Shown in pieces: positions 63,480 to 64,000 of a DNA stretch of 64,000 nucleotides. The translations under genes were made by a program, and so were the position numbers. This DNA is from Leguminivora glycinivorella (Eukaryota > Arthropoda > Insecta > Lepidoptera > Tortricidae), in the NCBI RefSeq assembly GCF_023078275.1, contig NC_062996.1, positions 4,650,001-4,714,000 on the forward strand, in the 5' to 3' direction. Numbering within the stretch: the first letter of the stretch is position 1; every line of letters begins with the position of its first letter. The notes below the pieces were generated by a model. It saw only the letters and a program-made list of their open reading frames with translations. It did not search any database and had not been told where the DNA came from.

Positions 63480-63530
63480 CTGAAAAGAATTAGAAAAAAA
63501 ACCTTAGTTAATATATTAAGGTAACGATTT

Positions 63531-63745
63531 TTTAACCCCCGACGCAAAAACGAATGGGTGTTATCAGTTTGACGTGTATGTCTGTCTGTGTGTGTGTGTC
63601 TGTCTGTGGCATCGTAGCTCCCGAACGGATGAACCGATTGATTTAGTTTTTTTTTTTTGTCTGAAAGCTGAGTTAGTCGGGAGTGTTCTTAGCCATGTTT
63701 CATGAAAATCGGTCCACTATGTCGCGGTCGGAGTTTTTTCAAAAT
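63531..63745 (+). repeat. CCCCCGACGCAAAAACG-family repeat
   Basis: Reverse of 53393-53635, with a shorter (TGTC)n tract. Confidence 0.75.
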
Positions 63746-63879
63746 TTTAATTTTGTGGTTATTACCACATTAAGACAATCAGAACTATTACTATTTTGAA
63801 AAGACGTTAACATTTTGACCAACCATTCCCATTTTTTTTAAATAAATGAAAAATGGGAAAATTCACACCTCCGGCACAC

Positions 63880-64000
63880 CTTGGACAATGGCGATCAAAT
63901 ATATGAAAGAGGCGCGTCCCTAGCACACATTCTAAGCTCGTGTAGGTGAACGCGTACCATGCTTGTATGAGTGAGATATGACAGGTCGACTGTTCGCGTT
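63880..64000 (-). repeat. GAACAGTCGACCTGTCA-family repeat, copy 5 (cut by window edge)
   Basis: Matches 3476-3610. Confidence 0.7.

Noticed and set aside
13202..63479. BRWD3 as a pseudogene
   Set aside because: Only one frame break among 19 exons with intact splice sites and phases; a local error or allele is a simpler explanation. Not excluded.

Overview
This is eukaryotic, almost certainly lepidopteran (moth or butterfly), nuclear DNA. It is AT-rich and intron-dominated, and it is packed with insect transposable elements: tRNA-derived SINEs, RTE- and CR1/Jockey-type LINE tails, Penelope-like fragments, Helitron-like units, a BEL/Pao element and many MITEs. The group assignment is an inference from these repeat families and from TTAGG-type repeats. 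I cannot name a species.

The one host gene I can support lies on the minus strand and fills 13.2-63.5 kb. It is the 3' half of the single insect PHIP/BRWD3 orthologue (bromodomain and WD-repeat protein). I reconstructed 19 coding exons, here named w1-w19, whose splice sites and intron phases join consistently. They cover the linker and cryptic-Tudor (CRD) region (w2-w6), bromodomain 1 (w7-w9), bromodomain 2 (w11-w13), a Ser/acidic tail (w14-w18) and the conserved C-terminus RGRVRKL plus stop at 13202. The WD40 half and the promoter lie beyond the right edge.

Three exons of this gene (w5, w13, w17) are each followed, on the downstream side, by tandem copies of the exon or its 3' part including the donor site. 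Exon w12, in bromodomain 2, has lost one base relative to the frame needed for the conserved fold.

1-13 kb, downstream of the gene, holds the 3' end of a BEL/Pao retrotransposon, several short repeats, copy 1 of a composite 5.4-kb element (4179-9573) and nested inverted-repeat elements. Copy 2 of the 5.4-kb element (23162-28631) lies in the w18-w17 intron, split into a SINE. Both copies carry a GC-rich 97-bp tandem array and have matching empty target sites inside this window, so each insertion can be dated relative to its host repeat.

13.5-15.5 kb is a 2-kb foldback element with long inverted arms and a 9-bp target duplication, also inside a SINE. The remaining introns are a mosaic of SINEs, MITEs, palindromes and retrotransposon ends, several of which sit within 15-35 bases of BRWD3 splice sites.
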